Assembly: GCF_003865135.1 (NCBI RefSeq) | Contig: NZ_BHZC01000001.1 | Coordinates: 8,990,001-9,054,000, forward strand | From: Streptomyces chrestomyceticus JCM 4735 | GTDB taxonomy: Bacteria; Actinomycetota; Actinomycetes; Streptomycetales; Streptomycetaceae | Direction: 5' to 3' | DNA length: 64,000 nucleotides | Part shown: positions 9,301-16,527 of the stretch, piece by piece | How the letters are laid out: each line of letters starts with the position of its first letter | Position numbering within the stretch: the first letter of the stretch is position 1 | The notes under the pieces: generated by a model | Seen by the model: the letters and a program-made list of their open reading frames with translations, nothing else | Database searches by the model: none | Told to the model about the DNA's origin: nothing | Position numbers and translations under genes: made by a program

Positions 9301-9434
9301 ACGGCGTCCTCCGCCTTGAGGCGCAGCGCTGCGTCCACGCGGGGCGCCCTCCCGAGACCCGGGGCAACGGGCGGGGCTGCCGCGACCGTGGTGACGACCG
9401 CCGCTGGGGCGCAGGAAGGGGAAGCCGCAAACGG

Positions 9435-9473
9435 CCAGGGCCGCGGGCGGGAGTGTCCCGTCCGCGGCCCTGG
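9435..9473. terminator. Strong hairpin terminator after the aminotransferase gene
   Basis: An 18-bp stem (left arm 9435-9452, right arm 9456-9473) with one G-T wobble and a GTG loop lies 16 bases past the aminotransferase stop. It insulates the aminotransferase operon from the LacI remnant and glucanase gene. Confidence 0.8.
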
Positions 9474-9488
9474 GGTGGTGTCCGCAGG

Positions 9489-10589
9489 TCAGCCCTTGGA
9501 CGCCACGGCGGCCAGCCGCTCGATGCCGGCGGCGAACTCGTCCGGCTCGAAGGACTGGAACGGCAGGCGGAGGAAGACCTTGCCCTCCGGCGGCGCGGCG
9601 TCGCCCGGGTAGAAGCCCGAGCCCCGGGTCAGCTTCAGGCCGTCGGCGGCCGCGGCCTTGAGGAACGTGGCCTCGTCCGTGGCGACGGGCAGGTGCACGC
9701 TCACGTAGTAGCCGCCGTGCGGTACGGCGAGCAGCGCGTCCTCGCCCAGCAGTTCGCGTACGGCCTTGACCGCGCCGTCGTGCCGGGGGCCGAGCAGTTC
9801 CCGGATACCCGCCACGTTCTCCTGGGCCAGGCCCGCCGCCAGGGCCTGCGCGGCGACCGCCTGGAGCAGCGGGGCGGGGGAGAGGTACGTGCCCTCGGCG
9901 AGCGCGGCCAGGGCGCCGAGCGTCTCGGGTGCGCCGATGACGTACCCGACGCGCAGACCGGGGCTGAGGATCTTGCTCAGCGAGCCCATCGTGAGCACTC
10001 GCCCGGCCGGCGCGAGCTCGAAGAAGCCGGCCGGAGCCTGGCCGCCGTACCGCAGCTCCCGGTAGGGGATGTCCTCCAGGATGAGGAAGTCGTGGGTCTC
10101 GGCGAGCTGCACCAGGCGGCGGCGCTTGTCCTCGCTCATGGTGACGCCGCTCGGGTTCTGGAAGTCCGGGATGACGTAGACGAGCGCCGGGACGCGCGTC
10201 GCCAGCCGGGCTTCGAGGGCGTCCAGGTCGAGGCCGTCGTGCTGGAGGGTGATGCCGGAGACCCGGCCGCCGTGCCGCTCGAAGATCTGCACCGCGCGGT
10301 CGTACGTGGGGGCCTCCACGTACACGTCCTTGCGGTCGCCCGCCAGGAGGTGCGCGGCGAGCAGGTCCAGCGCCTGGAGGGAACCGTTGGTCACGAAGAT
10401 CTGCTCGGCGCTGACCGAGTGGAAGGCCGCGAGCTGCTCGCGCAGGGCCGCGTCCCCCGTGTGGTTGCCGATCGGCGCGTACTGGAACACCCGGTCCTCG
10501 CTGTCCCGCAGGACGGCGGCGGTGTGCTCGGCGAGCTGCCGCGAGGGGATCGCTTCCTGCGGGGGGATGCCGCGCGAGAAGTGGAACAT
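9489..10589 (-). CDS. PLP-dependent class I/II aminotransferase
   Basis: The 366-residue fold-type I enzyme has the aspartate region NPSGVTMSEDKRRRL...ILEDIPYREL and the PLP lysine in GSLSKILSPGLRVGY. It resembles the HpgT/ARO8/LysN-like group that moves amino groups between 2-oxo acids and aromatic or aliphatic amino acids. The ATG has GGAG upstream. The gene follows an alpha-hydroxyacid oxidase gene by 111 bases on the same strand. The oxidase would make a 2-oxo acid and this enzyme would aminate it, the Hmo-HpgT logic of hydroxyphenylglycine synthesis. No hydroxymandelate synthase is present, so that specific product is not claimed. Confidence 0.85.
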   Translation of the reverse strand: MFHFSRGIPPQEAIPSRQLAEHTAAVLRDSEDRVFQYAPIGNHTGDAALREQLAAFHSVSAEQIFVTNGSLQALDLLAAHLLAGDRKDVYVEAPTYDRAVQIFERHGGRVSGITLQHDGLDLDALEARLATRVPALVYVIPDFQNPSGVTMSEDKRRRLVQLAETHDFLILEDIPYRELRYGGQAPAGFFELAPAGRVLTMGSLSKILSPGLRVGYVIGAPETLGALAALAEGTYLSPAPLLQAVAAQALAAGLAQENVAGIRELLGPRHDGAVKAVRELLGEDALLAVPHGGYYVSVHLPVATDEATFLKAAAADGLKLTRGSGFYPGDAAPPEGKVFLRLPFQSFEPDEFAAGIERLAAVASKG

Positions 10590-10625
10590 GCGTGGTTCTC
10601 CGATCTCGGAAAGTCGTGGTGCGGG

Positions 10626-10680
10626 TACGGCGTGCGATACGGGTGGAGCTGCAGGTACGGGTACGGATACGGGTGTGGAG
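10626..10680. repeat. Short GGTACG-like hexamer repeats between oxidase and aminotransferase genes
   Basis: The intergenic spacer contains several copies of GGTACG/GATACG-type hexamers in tandem (for example around 10652-10675). It has no recognisable gene. Confidence 0.45.
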
Positions 10681-10700
10681 CGGGCGGTGGTGCGGGGCCG

Positions 10701-11804
10701 TCAGGCCGCCCCGGCCGCCGCCCCGGCGCCGGCCTTGGCCACGAAGTGCGGCCCCAGCTCGTTGACATCGGCCGCGCCGAGCTGCCGGAGGGTGTCCTCG
10801 ATCTCCCGGCGCAGCAGCCGCAGCACCGCTTCGACCCCTTCGCGCCCGGCGACGCTCAGCCCCCACAGGTAGGGGCGCCCCAGGCAGACCGCGTCGGCGC
10901 CGAGCGCGAGGGCCTTGACGACGTGCACGCCGGAGCGGATGCCGCTGTCCATCAGGACGGCGCACCGGCCGTCGACCTCGGCCGCGACCTCACTGAGCGC
11001 GACAACACTGGGCACCGCCCCGTCCAGTTGCCGTCCGCCGTGGTTGGAGACGATGACGCCGTCCGCGCCGCTGTCCAGGCAGCGGCGGGCGTCGTCGGCC
11101 CGCAGGACGCCCTTGACCAGGAGGGGGAGCCGGGTCCTGGCCCGGATCCACAGCAAATCCTCCCAGCTCAGCGACAACCGGTCGATGCGGGCGCCGGCCG
11201 GTACCTCGCCCTCCAGGATGCCGAGCGCGCGCAGCGTCCCGAAGTCCACGTGCCCGGGTGTGGAGAACCCGGCGCGCTGGGCGTGCACCCGCAGTGCGGC
11301 GTGACTGGCGTCCACGGTGACCACCAGGGCCGTCGCACCGGCGGTCTCGGCCATGTCGATGGTCGCGGCGATGTCGTCGCGCGACCGGTAGGCGTAGAGC
11401 TGGAACCAGCCGGCCCGGCCCGACGCCTTGGCGATCTCCGGGAACGGGACGTGGCTGTCCGTGCTGACGACGGGGACGATGCCGGCCGCCTCGGCGGCGA
11501 GCGAGGTGGCGATCTCCGCGTCCTCGTGCAGCAGCCGCTGCGGGCTCGTCGGCGCGAGCAGGACGGGCATGGACAGGTGATGGCCGAGGACCGTCACGTC
11601 CGTGCGGGGTTCGGTCGTCGTACTGGCCAGGACCCGTGGTCTCAGCCAGATGTCGTCGAACGCCGCGATGTTGGCGCGTACGGTGCGATCGGTACCGGCG
11701 CCGCCGGCGACATAGGCGCGGCAGCCCTGGTCGAGCACCGCGTCACTGGCGGCCTCGAAGTCCGGCAGGGTCAGTAGTTCAGCGAGATTCCGTACGGGGT
11801 CCAT
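10701..11804 (-). CDS. FMN-dependent alpha-hydroxyacid oxidase (hydroxymandelate/lactate oxidase family)
   Basis: The 367-residue TIM-barrel flavoprotein oxidises a 2-hydroxy acid to the 2-oxo acid. Family marks are LLAPTSPQRLLHEDAE, GWFQLYAYRSRD, LLVKGVLRADDA, the active-site histidine in VSNHGGRQLDG, and the FMN-phosphate loop DSGIRSG...ALGADAVCLGRPYLWG. The ATG at 11804 (MDPVRNLAEL) is chosen because GGAGG lies five bases upstream; a longer frame to 11864 lacks support. The neighbour downstream is an aminotransferase, so the pair converts a hydroxy acid to an amino acid. Hydroxymandelate oxidase (Hmo) is one possibility; substrate choice cannot be read from sequence alone. Confidence 0.88.
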   Translation of the reverse strand: MDPVRNLAELLTLPDFEAASDAVLDQGCRAYVAGGAGTDRTVRANIAAFDDIWLRPRVLASTTTEPRTDVTVLGHHLSMPVLLAPTSPQRLLHEDAEIATSLAAEAAGIVPVVSTDSHVPFPEIAKASGRAGWFQLYAYRSRDDIAATIDMAETAGATALVVTVDASHAALRVHAQRAGFSTPGHVDFGTLRALGILEGEVPAGARIDRLSLSWEDLLWIRARTRLPLLVKGVLRADDARRCLDSGADGVIVSNHGGRQLDGAVPSVVALSEVAAEVDGRCAVLMDSGIRSGVHVVKALALGADAVCLGRPYLWGLSVAGREGVEAVLRLLRREIEDTLRQLGAADVNELGPHFVAKAGAGAAAGAA

Positions 11805-11874
11805 GGTGGCCTCCGGGCTCTCGTAGCGTGGTTTATGAGTGCGTTCTCGCGTGGTTCCCATCAAGTGCTGACGT

Positions 11875-11980
11875 GCAGGCGGTGCAGACGTGCTGATGTA
11901 CAGGCGGTGCTGACTGAACCGGGTGTACTGACTGAATCGGATGTACTGGCGGACCCGGACGTACCGGCTGAGCCGGTCGG
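11875..11980. repeat. Degenerate 18-bp tandem repeats upstream of the oxidase gene
   Basis: The spacer between the oxidase and TauE genes contains about five imperfect units of the type GTGTACTGACTGAATCGG / ATGTACTGGCGGACCCGG / ACGTACCGGCTGAGCCGG. On the plus strand these would read as hexapeptides (VLTEPG, VLTESD, VLADPD), but no start or good coding context exists. Similar 18-bp periodicity appears inside the MarR gene near 38.9 kb. Confidence 0.5.
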
Positions 11981-12004
11981 GCCCGCCCCGGCCGATCCCG
12001 GACC

Positions 12005-12033
12005 GGCCGGACCCGGCCGGAGCCGGGCCGGCC
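12005..12033. terminator. Hairpin terminator after the TauE gene
   Basis: Left arm 12005-12017 pairs with right arm 12022-12033 (GGCCGG...CCGGCC type, one bulged A, loop CGGA). It lies ten bases beyond the TauE stop. Confidence 0.55.
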
Positions 12034-12042
12034 GCCGTCGCC

Positions 12043-12810
12043 TCAGGCGAACTGGTCGAACGCCATCTTCGTCACCATGCCGACCACCACGAGCACCAGC
12101 ACGGTACGGACGAATCCGGACCCCTTCTTCAGGGCCATGCGCGAACCGATCAGCGCGCCGGTCACATTGCCCACGGCCATCCCGAGCCCCAGCGCCCAGA
12201 GCACATTGCCCTGGAGCGCGAAGACCAGCAGGGCACCGAGGTTGGACGAGGCGTTGATGACCTTCGACATCGCCGCGCTCTCCAGGAACTGGGTGGCGAG
12301 CAGCGTGGTGAAGGAGATGATGAGGAAGGTGCCCACGCCGGGCCCGAAGAGCCCGTCGTAGAAACCGACCACACAGCCGCCGAGGAGCACCGCGACGACG
12401 CGTCGCCGCCGGGTCACCTCACGGGCCAGCGGCTGGGTGCCGAAGCTCGGTTTGAACGCCACGAACAGGGCGACCGAGATCAGCAGAACCATGATGACCG
12501 GGCGGAAGTACGTCGTGGGGACGGTGGCCGCCGACAGCGCGCCGAGCGCGCCGGCCGGTACCGCGCAGGCGGCGGCCGGTACGAGGATCTTCCGGTCCAG
12601 GGCCGTACGCCGCGCGTACATGTAGGCGGCGGTCGCCGTGCCGGTGATCGCGGCGATCTTGTTGGTGCCCAGGGCGGTGGCCGGCGGCAGGTGCGGAAAA
12701 CTGAGCAGCAGAACGGGGATGAGCAGCACCCCGCCCCCGCCGACCACCGCGTCCACCCACCCGGCGGCCACCGCGGCGGTGAGCAGCCCTATGACGTCTA
12801 TGAAATCCAA
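12043..12810 (-). CDS. TauE/SafE-type sulfite/organic anion membrane permease
   Basis: A 255-residue integral membrane protein with roughly seven or eight hydrophobic segments. It carries the family pattern of two repeated halves: AAGWVDAVVGGGGVLLIPVL near the N-terminus and VGFYDGLFGPGVGTFLII in the middle. Family members export sulfite, sulfoacetate or other small organic anions. The start is TTG at 12810 with GAGGA upstream. It lies between a 2OG oxygenase and an oxidase/aminotransferase pair on one strand and could export a product or an intermediate acid of that pathway. Confidence 0.85.
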   Translation of the reverse strand: MDFIDVIGLLTAAVAAGWVDAVVGGGGVLLIPVLLLSFPHLPPATALGTNKIAAITGTATAAYMYARRTALDRKILVPAAACAVPAGALGALSAATVPTTYFRPVIMVLLISVALFVAFKPSFGTQPLAREVTRRRRVVAVLLGGCVVGFYDGLFGPGVGTFLIISFTTLLATQFLESAAMSKVINASSNLGALLVFALQGNVLWALGLGMAVGNVTGALIGSRMALKKGSGFVRTVLVLVVVGMVTKMAFDQFA

Positions 12811-12896
12811 GGTATTCCGGTCCTCAGTGCAAGGGTGCGCAGTCCTGGGCGACGACTGCGCGGGCAGGGCGAATCACACGCATCCCGGGGCGCGGC

Positions 12897-13886
12897 TCAG
12901 AGCACGCCCTGGATGTCCTCCAGCGTCGGGACGACGCGCTGACGGGGCATCATGTGCTGCGTCCAGCCGGGGAGGGAGCGTACGGAGTAGAAGCGGCGCA
13001 GCCAGCGGTCCCGGCCGTCGTACCGGGGGATGAACGCGCTGCGGCCGTGCGCCGCCACGTGGTTGTCGACCACGACGAGGTCGCCGGGCTCCAGCACGAC
13101 GTTGTGGCAGACCGCTTCCAGGGCCTCGGACAGCGCCTTCAGCGCCGCGGTCGCCTCGGCGCCGGCAGCGTGCGTGGTGTGCGAGTTGAAGCGCATGAAC
13201 GGCCGGTCGTACGGCCCGAAGACGGCGGGGTGCGGGCCGGAGCGCGGCACCGGGCCGGTCCTGCCCCGGGTGAAGGACGCCGGGTAGGAGCTGTAGAACT
13301 GTGGCGTGCGCAGGATCGCCACCTGCTCCTCGGTCAGCAGCCGGACGGCCTCGCGCACCGAGGCGACGCGGGTGGCGGCGACACCCTCGTGGTCCTGGCG
13401 CAGGCACAGCAGGCCCAAGTAGTCGGGGCGCAGCGGGTGGTGGACGTTCTCGGTGTGGAAGTCGAAGGCCACCGAGCCGCTGTTCTCGATGCGCTTCTCC
13501 TCCCCGGGCACGGCGTGCACGTCGTGGATGAGCGCGCCGTCCTTCTCGTCCAGGTAGCCGACGAGCGAGCCGAGCAGGTCCGCCACGAGGGTCAGGGTGC
13601 CGTCGGTGGGGTGTCCCTGGAGGGCGCCGGAGTGGTGGACGGTGGGGGTGTCGGGAAGATCCCCGACGGTGACTCCGCGCAGCAGGAGGAATCCCGAGTC
13701 CGCACCGGCCTCGGCGAATTCGAGCAGGGGGGTGCGCACGGATTTCGGCAGATCGAGAAGTAGACCGGAAAGCGCCAGCGCAGATGCCTCCGAGGCGCCG
13801 GCGGCGAGCTGGGAGAGCCGCCAGAGCTTATGTGTTTCGGCCTCGGACAGGTGGTAGGTCTGCTGTGCGGCGAGTGCGGTGGTCAC
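12897..13886 (-). CDS. Fe(II)/2-oxoglutarate oxygenase, clavaminate synthase-like (Asn/Arg hydroxylase type)
   Basis: GTG at 13886 (TTALAAQQTYHL) has AAGGAG just upstream and gives 329 residues; a longer frame to 13961 has no ribosome site. The iron ligands are visible as His144-x-Glu146 (FDFHTENVHHPLRPDY) and His280 (NHVAAHGR), followed by the 2OG-binding arginine cluster RDRWLRRFY. The HxE rather than HxD triad is typical of the clavaminate synthase/AsnO/VioC family, which hydroxylates free or carrier-bound amino acids at the beta carbon. As the most upstream gene of a minus-strand set with TauE, oxidase and aminotransferase, it probably tailors an amino acid. The exact substrate is unknown. 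Confidence 0.87.
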   Translation of the reverse strand: MTTALAAQQTYHLSEAETHKLWRLSQLAAGASEASALALSGLLLDLPKSVRTPLLEFAEAGADSGFLLLRGVTVGDLPDTPTVHHSGALQGHPTDGTLTLVADLLGSLVGYLDEKDGALIHDVHAVPGEEKRIENSGSVAFDFHTENVHHPLRPDYLGLLCLRQDHEGVAATRVASVREAVRLLTEEQVAILRTPQFYSSYPASFTRGRTGPVPRSGPHPAVFGPYDRPFMRFNSHTTHAAGAEATAALKALSEALEAVCHNVVLEPGDLVVVDNHVAAHGRSAFIPRYDGRDRWLRRFYSVRSLPGWTQHMMPRQRVVPTLEDIQGVL

Positions 13887-14581
13887 CGTTTCTCCTTGTA
13901 CTTGATTGCTGCGTTCGAGCTGCCTCTTCAGGCCGCGAAAAGGCGCGAACCTGTTCGGCAAACGACAGAAAACATGCGCACGTGCAAATGGTGAACGGTT
14001 GGTGTCCGCTCACTATGAGCTGAAAGGAGGGGTAGAGCCGGAATTTGCACGTAACAGTAGAGACCGCATTTCCGGACTGTCAACGAAAGGTTCCGGTCAT
14101 CGGGAAATGCTGCCGGGCCGGCGCCGGTCGACCGTATTTGCCCGTACATGGCGTGGTTGGGACGGTACGCCGGGTTCGTTCGATGCAGAGGTTGTAGAGG
14201 ACGTGTGATGATCCTGTGACGGCGCCGGAACTGGGGTGAGGGCGTCCGGAGGGGCGCCGGGCGGCGCCGTCTCACCCACTGGACACCGGCGACGCGGCCG
14301 AGTTACGACCCCCGGTTCACGCCACCGGCAGCACACCACTTTTGGTCATCCGGAGCAGAACCAGCCATTCGAGATGACCAAAATGAGCCGCTGACCGCGT
14401 CTTCGGACGAGCCGGCCCGCCACGGCCTGCGCCCGAGGCGGCGTTATGCTCGGCGACGAGGGGCTGATCGGCTTCCTCGCCGCCCGCACCCGCCGGCCCG
14501 CTCCCGAGGCCGGTGCCACCGTGGACGGCGTCCCTGTCCCGCCCCGCCCCGCCCCTCCGGGCGGCAGCCGGAGAACCGACC
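13887..14581. other. Gene-free stretch of about 700 bases
   Basis: Divergent control region between the oxygenase gene (minus) and the STAS gene (plus). Patches of lower G+C at 13.9-14.1 kb probably hold the oxygenase promoter. A perfect Shine-Dalgarno string AAAGGAGG at 14023-14030 is not followed by a usable start codon. An 11-bp inverted repeat lies at 14340-14383 and is listed separately. No gene or recognisable gene remnant was found on either strand. Confidence 0.5.
14340..14383. repeat. Perfect 11-bp inverted repeat TTTTGGTCATC / GATGACCAAAA
   Basis: TTTTGGTCATC at 14340-14350 and its exact reverse complement GATGACCAAAA at 14373-14383 are separated by 22 bases. The A/T-rich arms stand out in this genome. 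It could be a two-site operator or a transcript hairpin. Confidence 0.75.
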
Positions 14582-14956
14582 GTGAACGACACCTTCCGCC
14601 TGACCACCCGGCGCGCCGAAGGCGACCTCGCCCTGGCCGCCCTCGCCGGCGATCTCGACCTGACCACCGCGCCCACCCTGCGCGCCGAAGCCCTGGACCT
14701 CATCGGACGGGGCCACCGGCACCTGGTCCTGGACCTGGAGGCCGTCTCCTTCTGCGACTCCTCCGGCTTCAACGCGCTGGTGGCGATCTGGCGCTGCGCG
14801 CAGGAGGCGGAAGGCACCCTCAGCCTGGCCGCCGTCTCCGGCCGGCTCGCCCGCCTGCTGAACATCACCGGTCTTGACACCCTGTTGCCGGCCTATCCCA
14901 CCGCCGCCGCGGCCCTCGCCGCGCACCACCGCGACGGCGAAGCCGGCGCCTCGTGA
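14582..14956 (+). CDS. STAS-domain anti-sigma factor antagonist
   Basis: The 124-residue single STAS domain begins at GTG 14582 (VNDTFRLTTRRAEGDL) with GGAG upstream. GDLDLTTAPTLRAEALDLI and the phosphorylation-site motif SFCDSSGFNALV are characteristic. Such proteins, when unphosphorylated, bind an anti-sigma kinase and free a sigma factor (SpoIIAA/RsbV logic). No kinase or sigma gene lies beside it, which is common for Streptomyces orphan STAS proteins. Confidence 0.88.
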   Translation: MNDTFRLTTRRAEGDLALAALAGDLDLTTAPTLRAEALDLIGRGHRHLVLDLEAVSFCDSSGFNALVAIWRCAQEAEGTLSLAAVSGRLARLLNITGLDTLLPAYPTAAAALAAHHRDGEAGAS

Positions 14957-15088
14957 GCCGTTCCGGCGTCTGACCCGTTCCGCCCGCCAGGCCGGCCCCC
15001 CGGCAGCCCCTCGCCGTGACCTTTGTCGCGCCGGGTCGTTCGGTAGAGGGGGAGATGCATCGGACGGGTGACAAGGAGGCGGGGGAGC

Positions 15089-16042
15089 ATGGCCGGTACG
15101 CGTGGCGCATTCTTCAAGCTGACCACGGCGGCAGTGGCGGGGGCGGCGCTTCTGGCCGGCGGCCCGGCCCTCGCCGCACCACCACCGCGTGACGCCGCCC
15201 GGCACCCTTCCTGCGACGGGCCGGTGGTCGGATGCGTCCAGGCAGCCCGCCGGACCCTGACCCGGCTCCGCGACCGGCTGGGGTGTGACCACCGGGCGCC
15301 CTTCCCCGTGATCTACGTCCAGCTCGAACGCGCTCTGGAAGCGGCCGCGGCGAAGCCGGGCTCCTTCGACGACCCGGACTGGCTGGCCGGAGACCTCAAC
15401 ACCGGCTTCGTCGGCCTGTATCTGGACGCCTACCACGCGGACCGGCAAGGACGGCCGGTTCCGCAGGCGTGGAAGACGGCCTTCGAGGCCGCGCGCACCG
15501 GTGACGTGAACGCGGGCCAGGATGTCCTGCTCGGCGCCAACGCGCACATCCAGCGGGACATGCCCTACGTACTGGCCGCCGTCGGACTCACCCGTCCCGG
15601 CGGCGCGTCACACAAGGCCGACTACCGGCGATTCCAGACGGTGCTGGACCGTGCGTACGCGCCCGCGGTCCAAGAAATCGCCCGCTATTACGACCCGGTG
15701 CTGGCCCTGGCCGACGACCGGTGGAACCCCATCGCCGGATACACCGCCGGCCGGCTCTTCCGCATGTGGCGGGAGCAGGCGTGGATTTACGCGCAGCAGC
15801 TCACCGCGGCCACCACGCCCGCCGCCCGGCGCACCGTCGAACGGCGGATCGAGGCGAATGCGGCCCGCTGGGCGCTGCTGCTGAACACCGTGCACGTACC
15901 CGGATACCGCGCCGTGCGCGACACGTATTGCCGCACCCACCACCGCGGCGCTCCGGGAATGCGGGCCGAGCCGCCCCGTCCCGAGACGACCGCCGGTCAG
16001 GCCACGCCCACCACGGCCGGATTGAACCGCTCCGCGACATAG
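15089..16042 (+). CDS. Secreted DUF5995 family protein
   Basis: ATG 15089 (MAGTRGAFFKLTTAAVAG) has AAGGAGG upstream and begins a Sec signal ending near ALAAPPP. The 317-residue protein then follows the DUF5995 pattern: PFPVIYVQLERALEAA, WLAGDLNTGFVGLYLDAYHA, and the histidine motif LLGANAHIQRDMPYVLA. A C-terminal helical part lies near FRMWREQAWIYAQQL. Function is unknown; the conserved NAH..D..Y histidines suggest a metal or catalytic site. Its 3' end overlaps the convergent DUF98 gene by 46 bases. Confidence 0.8.
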   Translation: MAGTRGAFFKLTTAAVAGAALLAGGPALAAPPPRDAARHPSCDGPVVGCVQAARRTLTRLRDRLGCDHRAPFPVIYVQLERALEAAAAKPGSFDDPDWLAGDLNTGFVGLYLDAYHADRQGRPVPQAWKTAFEAARTGDVNAGQDVLLGANAHIQRDMPYVLAAVGLTRPGGASHKADYRRFQTVLDRAYAPAVQEIARYYDPVLALADDRWNPIAGYTAGRLFRMWREQAWIYAQQLTAATTPAARRTVERRIEANAARWALLLNTVHVPGYRAVRDTYCRTHHRGAPGMRAEPPRPETTAGQATPTTAGLNRSAT

Positions 16043-16527
16043 ACCGGATATCGGTCCGGGCTTCTGATCACGTATTCCTTGAAGGCGCACCGGCCGAATT
16101 GCGGCGCCTCGGGCGCGTGACCGACACCGCACCGCAGCAATTCGCGGTGCTGTGCGCGGCGTTCCTCGCGCAGCCGCACACCGAGCGGTGTGGGGTCCGT
16201 CGGCGGCGGGAGCTGGCCGGTCGCGGCCACCGCGGAGACGACACGGTTGCGGCTGACCGGCCGTCCGGCGGGGTCGACCAGTTCGGACAGCCGCTCCAGG
16301 AGCCGGGGCATCCGCTCGGCCGCGAGGGCCCGGCGGACCGCGGGCGGCACCGCCGTCGTGTCCACCACCCGCTGGGCGACGACCCGCACCCGCAGCGGCA
16401 CTTCGAGCAGCGCTTCCAGCATGACCGTCGTCGCGCCGTCCCCGGTGAGGAGGATGCGGGTGGAGGAGGGCAGCGCGGCCAGGCCGTACACCGGGGCCGG
16501 GGCGGAATCAGTAGTAGAGGAGACCAC
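15997..16527 (-). CDS. Chorismate lyase-like (DUF98/UbiC fold) protein
   Basis: The 176-residue protein from GTG 16527 (VVSSTTDSAPAP, GAGGA upstream) overlaps the CoA ligase gene by 20 bases. It aligns by eye with the chorismate pyruvate-lyase family that includes mycobacterial Rv2949c. Shared features are STRILLTGDGATTVMLEALL near the N-terminus, a central VDPAGRPVSRNRVV, then TDPTPLGVRLREER with the invariant-looking Pro-Leu-Gly. The C-terminus is FKEYVIRSPDRYPVYVAERF. Rv2949c makes 4-hydroxybenzoate from chorismate. If this holds, the protein starts the small aromatic pathway encoded with the CoA ligase and FAD monooxygenase. A binding role without lyase activity is the alternative. Confidence 0.68.
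   Translation of the reverse strand: MVSSTTDSAPAPVYGLAALPSSTRILLTGDGATTVMLEALLEVPLRVRVVAQRVVDTTAVPPAVRRALAAERMPRLLERLSELVDPAGRPVSRNRVVSAVAATGQLPPPTDPTPLGVRLREERRAQHRELLRCGVGHAPEAPQFGRCAFKEYVIRSPDRYPVYVAERFNPAVVGVA

Noticed and set aside
6242-13886. Enduracididine-type set (MppO/P/R-like) from ADC-like, aminotransferase and 2OG genes
   Set aside because: The aminotransferase does not resemble MppP by eye, the ADC-like gene is separated by the GH55 gene and a strong terminator, and the oxidase and TauE genes do not fit.
14023-14030. Perfect AAAGGAGG suggesting a small gene start
   Set aside because: No ATG, GTG or TTG lies at a usable distance with a coding-like frame after it.
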